Shown one piece after another: positions 8,930 through 16,568 of a DNA stretch of 25,943 nucleotides. This DNA is from an uncultured Flavobacteriales bacterium (GTDB lineage: Bacteria > Bacteroidota > Bacteroidia > Flavobacteriales_D > Parvicellaceae), in the NCBI GenBank assembly GCA_938084875.1, contig CALKFX010000026.1, positions 1-25,943 on the forward strand, given 5' to 3'. A program made the translations under genes and the position numbers. Each line of letters opens with the position of its first letter. Within the stretch, counting starts at the first letter, position 1. Below the pieces are notes generated by a model that was given only the letters and a program-made list of their open reading frames with translations, did not search any database and was not told where the DNA came from.

Positions 8930-9370
8930 ATGAAATCTTTTTATTTATTTATTTATTTTTTTATCTATATAGTTTCATTTTCTCAAGTTCCTGTAAAATG
9001 GAATATTAAATATTCCCCTGAAAAAAATAAGGTTGTTTTTAATGCATTGATTGACTCTAACTGGCACTTGTATGCAGTTGATGTGCCTAATCCAGATGAA
9101 GGTCCCTTACCTACTATCATGGAGTTTGAAAAACAAAAAAACTATTTATTAAAAGGAAAAGTTTTTCAAGAAAAACCAATTACTAAGTACGACAAAGGGT
9201 TTGGTATTAATGTAGCTTATTATGAAAATCAAACCAGTTTTTACCAAAAAATCAAACCTCTTGCAAGTTCATTCGAAATTGCTGGAGTTGTAAAGTATAT
9301 GGCCTGTGACCATAGTCAATGTTTAGCCCTTGCTAAAGTATTTAGAGTGAAAGTCAATCGTCAAGATTAG
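8930..9370 (+). CDS. Stand-alone DsbD N-terminal-domain-like periplasmic protein
   Basis: This 146-residue protein has a signal peptide (about residues 1-19, ending FSQ) and then one domain resembling the N-terminal domain of DsbD. It carries the SNWHLYAVDVPNPDEGPLP segment and, near the C-terminus, YMACDHSQCLALAK with a Cys-x4-Cys pair equivalent to C140/C145 of the upstream DsbD. It starts directly after the dsbD stop (TAAATG), so it is surely co-transcribed. It may accept electrons from the DsbD core for a dedicated client, but that partner role is inferred from position and domain only. Its last 17 bases overlap the end of the opposing metH gene. Confidence 0.8.
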   Translation: MKSFYLFIYFFIYIVSFSQVPVKWNIKYSPEKNKVVFNALIDSNWHLYAVDVPNPDEGPLPTIMEFEKQKNYLLKGKVFQEKPITKYDKGFGINVAYYENQTSFYQKIKPLASSFEIAGVVKYMACDHSQCLALAKVFRVKVNRQD

Positions 9371-12062
9371 GTGACAACCATTTTTTCATAATAGATACGT
9401 CTACTTTTTTTCTGTTACTTAATTCTTCCACTTGATCCATTTTAATTTTTCCTAACCCAAAATATTTAGACTCTGGATTTGAAAAATACCATCCTGAAAC
9501 GGATGAAACTGGATACATTGCTAGAGATTCCGTCAATTCTACTCCTACTTTATTGGTAGCATCTAAAAGGTGAAATATGGTTTCTTTTTCAGTATGATCT
9601 GGACATGCTGGATAACCTGGAGCAGGTCGTATTCCTTGGTATTTTTCTTTTATTAATTCCTCATTTGAAAACTCTTCTTCAGCATATCCCCAGTATTCTT
9701 TTCTAACTTTCTGATGTAAATATTCAGCAGCTGCTTCCGCCATTCTATCTGCAAGAGCTTTAATCATTATAGAATTATAATCGTCTAAATCCTCTTCAAA
9801 TTTCTTAGCTATTTGATCGATTTTTTTTCCTGCAGTTACAACAAATGCTCCGATATAATCTTTAATGCCAGTAGATTTTGGGGCAATGAAATCTGACAAT
9901 GACATATTAAATGCCTTAGATGATTTTTTAGTTTGTTGTCTCAAACAATGAGAGACTGTTAATAAATCATCATTTTCATCCAAAATAAAAATATCATCTT
10001 CAATAGTATATGCTTCCCAAATTCCATAAACCGCTTCCACCTCTAACCAATTTTTTTCTAATGCTTGGTTTAACATTTCTTGAGCGTCTTTAAATAATTT
10101 ACTGGCCTCTTTCCCAACTATCTCATCTTTAAGAATTCTCGGATATCTACCGTGAAGTTCCCAAGTTTGAAAAAATGGAGTCCAGTCAATAAAAGATGCA
10201 ATTTCTTTAGACGATAAATCATCTAAATGAAAAACTCCTCTTTGATTTGGTTTTTTGGAATTAAAATTCTCCCAATTTATTGGAAACTTATTTTTTCTAG
10301 CCTCTTTAATAGTTAGATAAGATTTTTGATATTTTTTGTTGAAATGATATTTTCTTAATTTTTCATATTCAGAACGAATTTCGTTCAAATAATCTACTTT
10401 ATTATTTCCTAACAATTTTCCTGCTACAGGCACTGATCTCGAAGCATCCAAGACATGAATTGTAGAACTTGATGGCAACTCTTTTTCTATTTTTACAGCT
10501 GTATGGACTCTTGACGTTGTAGCTCCTCCAATTAATAGTGGAATATGAACATTGTTTTTTTCCATTTCCCTTGCAACATCTATCATTTCATCCAAAGATG
10601 GTGTAATTAATCCGCTCAGACCAATAATATCAACATTGTGTTTTTTAGCTTCTTCAATTATCTTCTTAGAAGGAACCATTACTCCTAAGTCTATAACATC
10701 GTAATGGTTGCAACCTAAAACAACACCTACTATATTTTTTCCTATATCGTGGACATCTCCTTTAACGGTAGCCATTAAAATTTTGCCTTTACTTGTTTTC
10801 TGACCACCTTTTTCTTTTTCTATAAAAGGAGTTAAATAAGCCACCGCTTTTTTCATTACTCTTGCAGATTTAACAACTTGAGGTAAAAACATTTTACCTT
10901 CTCCAAAAAGGTCTCCTACCGTATTCATTCCATTCATTAACGGCCCTTCGATAACTTCTAGAGGTTTATCCACTTTTTGTCTAATTTCTTCCACATCCAA
11001 CTCAATGTATTCCGTGATTCCTTTTATTAGTGCATATTCTAATCTTTGTTCGACTTCATTAAGTCTCCATTCTGCAGTTTTTTGTTCTTGCTTTGCAAAT
11101 CCTTTTACATTTTGCGCAAAATCTAGAAGAGATTCTGTTGCATTTGCTGATCTGTTTAGAAGAACATCCTCTACCTTCTTTAGTAGGTCTTTAGGAATTT
11201 CGTCGTAAACTTCTAACATTGATGGATTTACAATTCCCATATCCATTCCTTCATTTATGGCATGGTAAAGAAATGCAGAATGCATGGCTTCTCTTACAGT
11301 ATTATTCCCTCTGAATGAGAAAGAAACATTACTTACCCCTCCACTAACATGAGCTCCAGGCAAGTTTTCTCTAATCCATCTTGTAGCTTTAAAAAAATCT
11401 ACTGCGTTATTTTCATGTTCTTTCATCCCCGTTGCAACTGGGAATACATTGGGGTCGAAAATAATATCTTGAGGGAGAAATCCAACCTCATTTACTAAAA
11501 TATTGTAAGATCTTTGACAGATTTCAATTCTTCTCTCAAAAGAATCAGCTTGTCCATTTTCGTCAAATGCCATTACAATTACAGCAGCTCCATATTGTTT
11601 TATTAATTTTCCTTGAGTTTTGAATTGATTTTCACCTTCTTTTAATGAAATTGAATTGACTACTCCTTTTCCTTGAATACACTTGAGCCCAGCTTCAATA
11701 ATAGACCACTTAGAAGAATCTATCATTACTGGGATTCTAGAAATATCTGGCTCAGCTGCCATAAGATTTAAAAATCTTTTCATAGAAGCTTCTCCATCCA
11801 ACATCCCTTCATCCATGTTAACATCGATGATTTGGGCTCCGCCTTCCACTTGCTCTCTAGCAACCTCAATTGCTTCTTCAAATTTCTCTTCCTTTATTAA
11901 TCGAAGAAATTTTTTAGACCCAGTAACATTAGTTCTTTCACCAACATTTATAAAATTAGTTTCTGGTGAAAAGACTAAAGGCTCCAATCCACTAAGTTTC
12001 ATAAATGGAAGATCATCCCATTTATATTTGTATTTGCCCTTAAATTCTTTTAGAATACTCAT
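9354..12062 (-). CDS. metH: Cobalamin-dependent methionine synthase, folate/B12/activation subunit
   Basis: This 902-residue polypeptide carries the last three of the four MetH modules. They are the methyltetrahydrofolate (pterin)-binding barrel at about 25-290 (INVGERTNVTGSKKF), the helical cap and cobalamin-binding domain at about 300-550 with DVHDIGKNIV (His438, the lower B12 ligand) plus GLSGLITPS and GGATTS, and the SAM-dependent reactivation domain at about 580-900 with RPAPGYPACPDH and MYPVSSVSGWYF. The homocysteine-binding module is in the separate gene just upstream, two bases away. Such a split is familiar in Flavobacteriia and the break falls cleanly at a domain border, so I do not read it as a frameshift. 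Expression should follow the SAM riboswitch at 13111-13213. It is the last gene of its transcript, and metF does not follow. Confidence 0.95.
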   Translation of the reverse strand: MSILKEFKGKYKYKWDDLPFMKLSGLEPLVFSPETNFINVGERTNVTGSKKFLRLIKEEKFEEAIEVAREQVEGGAQIIDVNMDEGMLDGEASMKRFLNLMAAEPDISRIPVMIDSSKWSIIEAGLKCIQGKGVVNSISLKEGENQFKTQGKLIKQYGAAVIVMAFDENGQADSFERRIEICQRSYNILVNEVGFLPQDIIFDPNVFPVATGMKEHENNAVDFFKATRWIRENLPGAHVSGGVSNVSFSFRGNNTVREAMHSAFLYHAINEGMDMGIVNPSMLEVYDEIPKDLLKKVEDVLLNRSANATESLLDFAQNVKGFAKQEQKTAEWRLNEVEQRLEYALIKGITEYIELDVEEIRQKVDKPLEVIEGPLMNGMNTVGDLFGEGKMFLPQVVKSARVMKKAVAYLTPFIEKEKGGQKTSKGKILMATVKGDVHDIGKNIVGVVLGCNHYDVIDLGVMVPSKKIIEEAKKHNVDIIGLSGLITPSLDEMIDVAREMEKNNVHIPLLIGGATTSRVHTAVKIEKELPSSSTIHVLDASRSVPVAGKLLGNNKVDYLNEIRSEYEKLRKYHFNKKYQKSYLTIKEARKNKFPINWENFNSKKPNQRGVFHLDDLSSKEIASFIDWTPFFQTWELHGRYPRILKDEIVGKEASKLFKDAQEMLNQALEKNWLEVEAVYGIWEAYTIEDDIFILDENDDLLTVSHCLRQQTKKSSKAFNMSLSDFIAPKSTGIKDYIGAFVVTAGKKIDQIAKKFEEDLDDYNSIMIKALADRMAEAAAEYLHQKVRKEYWGYAEEEFSNEELIKEKYQGIRPAPGYPACPDHTEKETIFHLLDATNKVGVELTESLAMYPVSSVSGWYFSNPESKYFGLGKIKMDQVEELSNRKKVDVSIMKKWLSPNLDD

Positions 12063-12064
12063 CT

Positions 12065-13057
12065 TTAATTTTGATTTCTTGGTGAATAATTAGAGGACAA
12101 CTCTGCAATTGCTTTAATATGATCTGGAGTTGTTCCGCAACAACCACCGATAATATTAATTAAGTTATCTTTTAAAAAGAACTCTATTTGATTCACCATT
12201 TTTTCTGGGGTTTCATCATATTCTCCAAATTCATTGGGCAATCCAGCATTAGGATGAGCACTAATTAAAAAAGAAGCTTTTTTAGCCAAAGTTTTTAAGT
12301 ATGGATGCATATCTGCAGCACCTAGAGCGCAATTCAATCCAATACTAAATAATGGAAAATGAGACATAGATATTAAAAATGCTTCGCTAGTTTGTCCGGT
12401 TAAGGTTCTTCCACTTGCATCTGTAATAGTCCCCGAAACCATTACAGGTAATTTAATTGCTCTTGATTCAAAAACATGATTTACTGCAAATAAGGCAGCC
12501 TTAGCATTTAGTGTGTCGAAAACAGTTTCAATAAGTAGTAAATCAACACCACCATCAATTAATCCATTTATTTGTTCTTGATAAGCTTCATTTAACTCAT
12601 CAAAAGATGTATTTCTAAAACTTGGGTCGTTTACATCTGGGGAAATAGATGCCGTTCTATTAGTAGGGCCTATTGACCCAGCTACAAATCTAGGTTTATT
12701 GGCTTCTTGGATTGTAAATTCATTGGCTACTTCGCATGCTATTTTTGCACTTTGAAAATTTATATCGTAGGCATAGTCCTGTAATCCATAGTCAAGTTGG
12801 GCAATTTTAGTTCCAGAAAATGTGTTGGTTTCTACAATATCAGCTCCAGCTTCAAAATATGCAGAATGGATTTCTTTGATTATATCTGGTCTGGTTAAAC
12901 TTAATAAATCGTTATTGCCTTTCAAAGGACTTGTATGATCTTCAAACCATCCTTTTCTAAAATCAGCTTCCTCTAAAGTATAACGCTGAATCATGGTTCC
13001 CATGGCACCATCTAAAATTAAAATTCTCTTTTTGGCTATATCAGTTATACTCTTCAT
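12065..13057 (-). CDS. metH: Methionine synthase, homocysteine S-methyltransferase subunit
   Basis: This 330-residue protein is the first MetH module, which binds zinc and homocysteine and takes the methyl group from cobalamin on the partner subunit. Motifs are LDGAMGTMIQ at the N-terminus, ETNTFSGT, GSIGPTNRTAS, and the three zinc ligands C243 (in GLNCALG), C306 and C307 (in GGCCGTTPDHI). It is the first gene behind the SAM riboswitch and its ATG is only about 8 bases past the U-tract of the terminator. The next gene starts two bases after its stop, so the two subunits should be made together. It could be called a BHMT-like methyltransferase alone, but the neighbour makes MetH clear. Confidence 0.95.
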   Translation of the reverse strand: MKSITDIAKKRILILDGAMGTMIQRYTLEEADFRKGWFEDHTSPLKGNNDLLSLTRPDIIKEIHSAYFEAGADIVETNTFSGTKIAQLDYGLQDYAYDINFQSAKIACEVANEFTIQEANKPRFVAGSIGPTNRTASISPDVNDPSFRNTSFDELNEAYQEQINGLIDGGVDLLLIETVFDTLNAKAALFAVNHVFESRAIKLPVMVSGTITDASGRTLTGQTSEAFLISMSHFPLFSIGLNCALGAADMHPYLKTLAKKASFLISAHPNAGLPNEFGEYDETPEKMVNQIEFFLKDNLINIIGGCCGTTPDHIKAIAELSSNYSPRNQN

Positions 13058-13065
13058 TTTTGGTC

Positions 13066-13096
13066 AAAAAAAAATCTCTTTCCTAGGAAAGAGATT
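13066..13096 (-). terminator. Rho-independent terminator of the SAM riboswitch (attenuator)
   Basis: On the minus strand, AATCTCTTTCC folds back on GGAAAGAGATT with almost no loop and is followed by about 8 U. It lies between the SAM-I aptamer and the metH start. The 5' arm (13088-13096) can instead pair with AAGAGAU at 13114-13120, which overlaps the 3' side of aptamer helix P1. Ligand binding that holds P1 closed would therefore favour this terminator. Confidence 0.88.
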
Positions 13097-13110
13097 GAAT
13101 TCGTTAAAAA

Positions 13111-13213
13111 TTTATCTCTTATCTTGATTTTTACATCTGGATTTAGCACCTTCCTATTTTGGGGTTGCTAAGGTTTCAAAGGGCCTTTTCCCTCCACCTT
13201 TCTTGATAAGTAA
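13111..13213 (-). promoter_or_regulatory. SAM-I (S-box) riboswitch controlling metH
   Basis: Read on the minus strand, this leader has the SAM-I core in order. The P1 5' strand CUUAUCAAGA comes first, then GGUGGAGGGA, AAGGCCCUUUGAAACC, UUAGCAACC, the P3/P4 segments with GGUGCUAAAUCC, and the closing P1 strand UCAAGAUAAG at 13118-13127. These match the invariant GGCCC...GAAACC...GCAACC pattern of the class. P1 pairs at least six consecutive bases at its base. The aptamer binds S-adenosylmethionine, so high SAM should shut off the downstream methionine synthase genes through the terminator at 13066-13096. Recognition is from the primary sequence and hand-drawn pairing, not from a covariance search. 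Confidence 0.95.
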
Positions 13214-13229
13214 TAAAAGAACTATTTTG

Positions 13230-13237
13230 CAAATATA
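13230..13237 (-). promoter_or_regulatory. Candidate -7 promoter element for the riboswitch-metH transcript
   Basis: The minus strand reads TATATTTG, an exact match to the Bacteroidota TAnnTTTG -7 box. Initiation about 6-8 bases downstream, near 13223, would begin the RNA roughly ten bases before riboswitch helix P1, which is what an attenuated leader needs. No TTTG lies at the usual 19-21 base spacing; the nearest is only 13 bases away, so the -33 part is weak. Confidence 0.5.
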
Positions 13238-13269
13238 ATTATAAGTAATTCAAAACCTATAAAAAAAAC

Positions 13270-13509
13270 TCAATTTGGTTTAAAAGACTTATAAATATTA
13301 AAAATATGTTTTCTAAAAAGGAAAAAAAGAATGATATATGGGACAATCATTAAAAAAAGAATACCAGTGTTGAGCCCATTCCCAATAGTTAAATCATCTT
13401 TAGTACTATTTATTATTTGAGCCCTGCAAGTTGAACAACCCTGAGCAAAAGATTGTAATTGGGAAATTATCAATAGAAAGAGAAATATAAAATTATAAAC
13501 TACTTTCAT
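13270..13509 (-). CDS. Small secreted/membrane CxxC protein at the end of the oxidase cluster
   Basis: This 79-residue protein has a signal peptide (about 1-23, ending SFAQ), a CSTC motif at C25-C28 right at the predicted mature N-terminus, a short polar stretch, one membrane helix (about 48-66) and a basic C-terminal tail. An in-frame start 20 codons upstream is rejected because it lacks a signal peptide and lies inside the previous gene. The chosen ATG overlaps the DUF420 stop as ATGA, which implies translational coupling. The Cys pair facing the periplasm beside SCO and DUF420 genes suggests a copper- or thiol-linked role in cytochrome oxidase assembly. That is inference from context; I do not recognise a characterised family. 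Confidence 0.72.
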   Translation of the reverse strand: MKVVYNFIFLFLLIISQLQSFAQGCSTCRAQIINSTKDDLTIGNGLNTGILFLMIVPYIILFFLFRKHIFNIYKSFKPN

Positions 13510-14054
13510 ACGTAATAAGGAGAAATTAAAAAATATACAATAACTCCAGTTATAGCAACATACAACCATACTGGATATACATATCTAGCTAACTTTTTAT
13601 GTTTTCCAAACTCAGCAATTGAAGCTCTGTAGGCAGTGTATAAAATAAATGGCAGGGATAATCCAGCTAAAATAATATGAGTTACAAGAATAAAATAGTA
13701 AATAGATTTAATGCTTCCTTCACCTCCAAAAACTGTACTTTCTGCTAAAAGATGATGGGCTATATAGGATAGTATAAAAAATACAGATAAAATAATAGAT
13801 AAATTCATTACTCTTTTGTGAAGCATATATTTTTTTGTTTTTACAAAAACTAAACCTGAAATAAGTAATATGGAAACGCTAGCGTTTATTAAAGCATTGA
13901 ATTTTGCGAAAATATGAGGATCAAAATTTACTTCAATTTTCAAGTTTAGTTCGTGTAAGATAACTACAGTTAAAAAAATAATAGCAGAGACTGAAATAAT
14001 AAAAATATTGGCTTTTTTATCATTTTTTGTTAAGTATGCTGAAGGTAGACCCAT
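13506..14054 (-). CDS. DUF420 membrane protein (CtaM/YozB-like oxidase assembly factor)
   Basis: This 182-residue protein has five hydrophobic helices and conserved-looking histidines (LHEL, IAHHLL, VTHIIL) near helix ends, the pattern of the DUF420 family. The Gram-positive member CtaM (YozB) is needed for active aa3-type oxidase, so a heme or copper insertion role is likely. Its position directly after a SCO protein and oxidase subunits III and IV supports this. The stop overlaps the next start by four bases. A 60-base AT-rich gap separates it from the SCO gene. That gap has a TAATTTTG box (14069-14076, minus strand) that could be a weak internal promoter. Confidence 0.85.
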   Translation of the reverse strand: MGLPSAYLTKNDKKANIFIISVSAIIFLTVVILHELNLKIEVNFDPHIFAKFNALINASVSILLISGLVFVKTKKYMLHKRVMNLSIILSVFFILSYIAHHLLAESTVFGGEGSIKSIYYFILVTHIILAGLSLPFILYTAYRASIAEFGKHKKLARYVYPVWLYVAITGVIVYFLISPYYV

Positions 14055-14114
14055 ATCATAAATTTATTCAAAATTAGATTAAAAATATTTAAAAATAAAA
14101 ATTGACTAAACAAT

Positions 14115-15311
14115 TTAAAGAAGTGATTGGATATGCTGAACAATAATTGGGATATTTAAAGAATCAGTTCCATCGTAATAGCCTCTTATTCTATTTAACT
14201 GGTCTAATAAAATTAGTTTTTCAGAATGCAAAAATCCACCAGGTGCTAATGCATCTTCTTGATTTGGCACCAAAAATCCATTCACGCCAAGATCATATAT
14301 GGTAGATTGGTCACCAGTTAACATATTCCAGTTGGAAGAATCAACATTATAAGAATTTGCATATTCTAAAAGTTTTTCTGATGTGTCTTTTAAGGGATCA
14401 ACAGTAAAAGACAATAATTCAATATCTGTAAGACAGTTTTTTTTAAGTGTGCTTTGAATTTTACGCATATTAAGCGTCATTTGAGGACAAATTGTTGGAC
14501 AACTTGTAAAAAAGAAATCTACCAACTTAATTTTATTATCCAATTGTTCAGAAGATAGGATTTGGGAATTTTGATTTTTGAAAGACCATGAAGGAATTTG
14601 ATGATATAAAGTATCTTTGTCTATGGAAGAATCAAAATCTTTATTTCCATAAAGTGGCAACTTTTTTGGTGCTGAATTTTCTTGCTCCTCTTTTAAAAGC
14701 AGGCTTATTTCTTTGGTGATTCTTCTTATTTCCCCAAAATTGTAAGTAAAATATTTTCCTCTTATCTTTTGATTTTTGTCCACCAGTAATGTCATTAAGT
14801 GAGCTTGCCTATCAAACCCAAATAGCGTATCTATTTTGTTCCAAGGGTTGCCTTTGGTAAATTCATTATCAAAATATGGAATATATTTCGAAGCAGTCAT
14901 AATCCATTTTTCACTGTCAATTTTATTAAAATCTCTAAATTCTTTAATACGGGAATTAATGTCTTTAGAAGACTCCAAAAATGAGGTTACAACAATTACA
15001 TCGTCAAACCCAGAATTACCAACTAATTCGTTATAAATCTTAATCTTAAACCACTCAAGTCTAAAAGGGCATTTTTCAAAATCAGTTGGACATTCTACAG
15101 ATAAAAAATTGTATAATATAATTTTATCGTTCCAATCACAAGAAGATATTGTGTCTCCTTTAAAATCAATGATACTGAAAGGAGCATCTAACTCGCCAAA
15201 AACAGGCTGCGGTTTGTATTCTGTATCTCCTAAAAGTAAAAAACCAAGAGAGCAGAGGAAACCACCAAAAATAAGAGCTAAGATTAAAAATCCTTTTCTT
15301 CGAGAAATCAA
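14115..15311 (-). CDS. SCO1/SenC family protein with two tandem thioredoxin-like domains
   Basis: SCO proteins deliver copper to the CuA site of cytochrome c oxidase. This 398-residue protein has an N-terminal membrane anchor (about 7-27) and two domains. The second (about 225-398) is canonical: CPTIC with C271/C275 and His362 in GFLHSEK, plus FTVDPLKDT. The first (about 35-210) has the same layout but an altered site, ECPTDFEKC (C74/C81, six residues between) and His171 in RQAHL. It looks like an old internal duplication, and the protein is nearly twice the usual length. The start is TTG at 15311, five bases after the subunit IV stop. No ATG lies nearby and a stop closes the frame upstream. 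The second domain is confidently SCO; the copper-binding ability of the first is open. Confidence 0.88.
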   Translation of the reverse strand: MISRRKGFLILALIFGGFLCSLGFLLLGDTEYKPQPVFGELDAPFSIIDFKGDTISSCDWNDKIILYNFLSVECPTDFEKCPFRLEWFKIKIYNELVGNSGFDDVIVVTSFLESSKDINSRIKEFRDFNKIDSEKWIMTASKYIPYFDNEFTKGNPWNKIDTLFGFDRQAHLMTLLVDKNQKIRGKYFTYNFGEIRRITKEISLLLKEEQENSAPKKLPLYGNKDFDSSIDKDTLYHQIPSWSFKNQNSQILSSEQLDNKIKLVDFFFTSCPTICPQMTLNMRKIQSTLKKNCLTDIELLSFTVDPLKDTSEKLLEYANSYNVDSSNWNMLTGDQSTIYDLGVNGFLVPNQEDALAPGGFLHSEKLILLDQLNRIRGYYDGTDSLNIPIIVQHIQSLL

Positions 15312-15316
15312 AATAA

Positions 15317-15721
15317 CTAAGGATTTATGCTGTTCTCACCTTGAAATACTTCATGCCAATAAGTTGATTCAGCTAGACAGATAAAAATTAGATAAGCAAT
15401 AAATAAAATATATGGTGCAAGAATTACCCACTTAAAACTTTTTCTTTCGTCTCCTAAATGCATAAAGATTAATACAATGTAAGCTGCTTTAACAACAGTT
15501 AAAACTAGGAATCCAATTTTAACATATGGCCAAAGAAAATTATCTTCTCCAGCAGCATCATATTGCTTAATAAAAGCACCAATTAAGACTTCAATAACAG
15601 TTATGAGCGTAAGTATTCCTGTTACTTTCCATATTTTTTTTCTTATGACTAATCCATGAGCTTCGTCATGATTAGCCGAAACAGAGTAATTATTATCTTG
15701 TATTAAATCGTCTCTTTCCAT
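15317..15721 (-). CDS. Cytochrome c oxidase subunit IV-like protein
   Basis: A 134-residue protein with three membrane helices (about 34-52, 68-88 and 97-117). It carries the FMHLGDERKSFKW segment after the second helix that marks the prokaryotic subunit IV (COX4_pro) family. It follows a subunit III gene by 11 bases and precedes the SCO gene by five. In this enzyme family the subunit is small, lacks cofactors and is thought to stabilise the complex. Start at the only suitable ATG. The family call rests on topology, the motif and context. Confidence 0.88.
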   Translation of the reverse strand: MERDDLIQDNNYSVSANHDEAHGLVIRKKIWKVTGILTLITVIEVLIGAFIKQYDAAGEDNFLWPYVKIGFLVLTVVKAAYIVLIFMHLGDERKSFKWVILAPYILFIAYLIFICLAESTYWHEVFQGENSINP

Positions 15722-15732
15722 TGATTAAAAAA

Positions 15733-16545
15733 TTACAGTAAATAGAAAAATGTAAAAACAAAAACCCATACTAAATCAACAAAATGCCAATATAGTCCAA
15801 CTTTTTCTACCATTTCATAATGTCCTCTTTTATCATAAACTCCCCTAATAACATTAATTAATATTATAAAGTTAAATACAACTCCAGAAAAAACATGGAA
15901 CCCATGAAAACCTGTTATGAAAAAGAAAAAATTGGCATATTGAGGAACCAATGGAGCATATTCATTTTCTATTAAATTAGCTCCCTGCATAGTTGCAGTA
16001 GCTCCATCAAATAATGCTTTAGCTTCTGCACCAGTTACTGTTAATCCTCTCCCCATTCTCAATATTAATTCGTTTGCTGTATTATAATCTACAACTGCCC
16101 ATCCTTCTGGTGTAAGTATAGACCCATAATGAGTCCCATGAATAAAATGGTACCATTCCCATCCTTGAGAACCTACAAAAAATAAACCACCAACAACAGT
16201 AAGTAACAACCATTTTACAACCCCTTTTTTATCCAGCCTGTGTCCAGCTTCAACAGCTAAAACCATGGTTACAGAACTCACAATTAATATAAAGGTCATT
16301 AAGGCAACATATAAAAGCGGATAACCATTGCCTAAAAATGGCATAGCGTTAAATGTTTCTTCACCTATCGGCCAAGATGGAGCTTGGTGCCTTGCAAAAC
16401 CATAAGCTGTTAAAAGGCCCCCAAATGTTAAGGCATCTGACACCAAAAACATCCACATCCATTGCTTACCATAGGAAATTCTAAAAGGTGAGCCGTTACC
16501 TCCCCAAAGTTCTGATCTACTAATATTTTTCGATTGTCCAGCCAT
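15733..16545 (-). CDS. Cytochrome c oxidase subunit III
   Basis: This 270-residue protein has five membrane helices (about 24-48, 74-100, 109-128, 202-230 and 250-270), like the five-helix form of heme-copper oxidase subunit III. Typical segments are the WMFLVSDALTFGGL helix, GSQGWEWYHF, ITGFHGFHVFSG and the terminal LYWHFVDLVWVFVF. The loop between helices 3 and 4 (about 134-200) is long and extramembranous. It lies next to a second, larger subunit III paralogue (16569-17810), both read in the same direction. Subunit III has no redox centre and helps stabilise subunit I, which is not encoded in this window. Start ATG at 16545, 23 bases after the preceding gene. Confidence 0.93.
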   Translation of the reverse strand: MAGQSKNISRSELWGGNGSPFRISYGKQWMWMFLVSDALTFGGLLTAYGFARHQAPSWPIGEETFNAMPFLGNGYPLLYVALMTFILIVSSVTMVLAVEAGHRLDKKGVVKWLLLTVVGGLFFVGSQGWEWYHFIHGTHYGSILTPEGWAVVDYNTANELILRMGRGLTVTGAEAKALFDGATATMQGANLIENEYAPLVPQYANFFFFITGFHGFHVFSGVVFNFIILINVIRGVYDKRGHYEMVEKVGLYWHFVDLVWVFVFTFFYLL

Positions 16546-16568
16546 TTTTTAAAATTAACAATGCAAGT

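Noticed and set aside
8936..8966. TTTA tandem repeat at the start of the DsbD-domain gene
   Set aside because: It is low-complexity coding for the hydrophobic core of a signal peptide in an AT-rich genome, not a distinct repeat element.
12063..12064. metH as a frameshifted pseudogene
   Set aside because: Each half has its own start and stop, all catalytic motifs are intact, the break is at a domain border and such splits are known in flavobacteria.
11683..12093. 136-codon plus-strand open frame across the start of the large metH gene and the end of the small one
   Set aside because: Antisense to well-conserved MetH motifs and without a family resemblance; a shadow of the opposite strand.
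13270..13569. 99-residue version of the small CxxC protein
   Set aside because: The extra 20 residues lie within the DUF420 gene and destroy the signal peptide; the ATGA-coupled start at 13509 is better.
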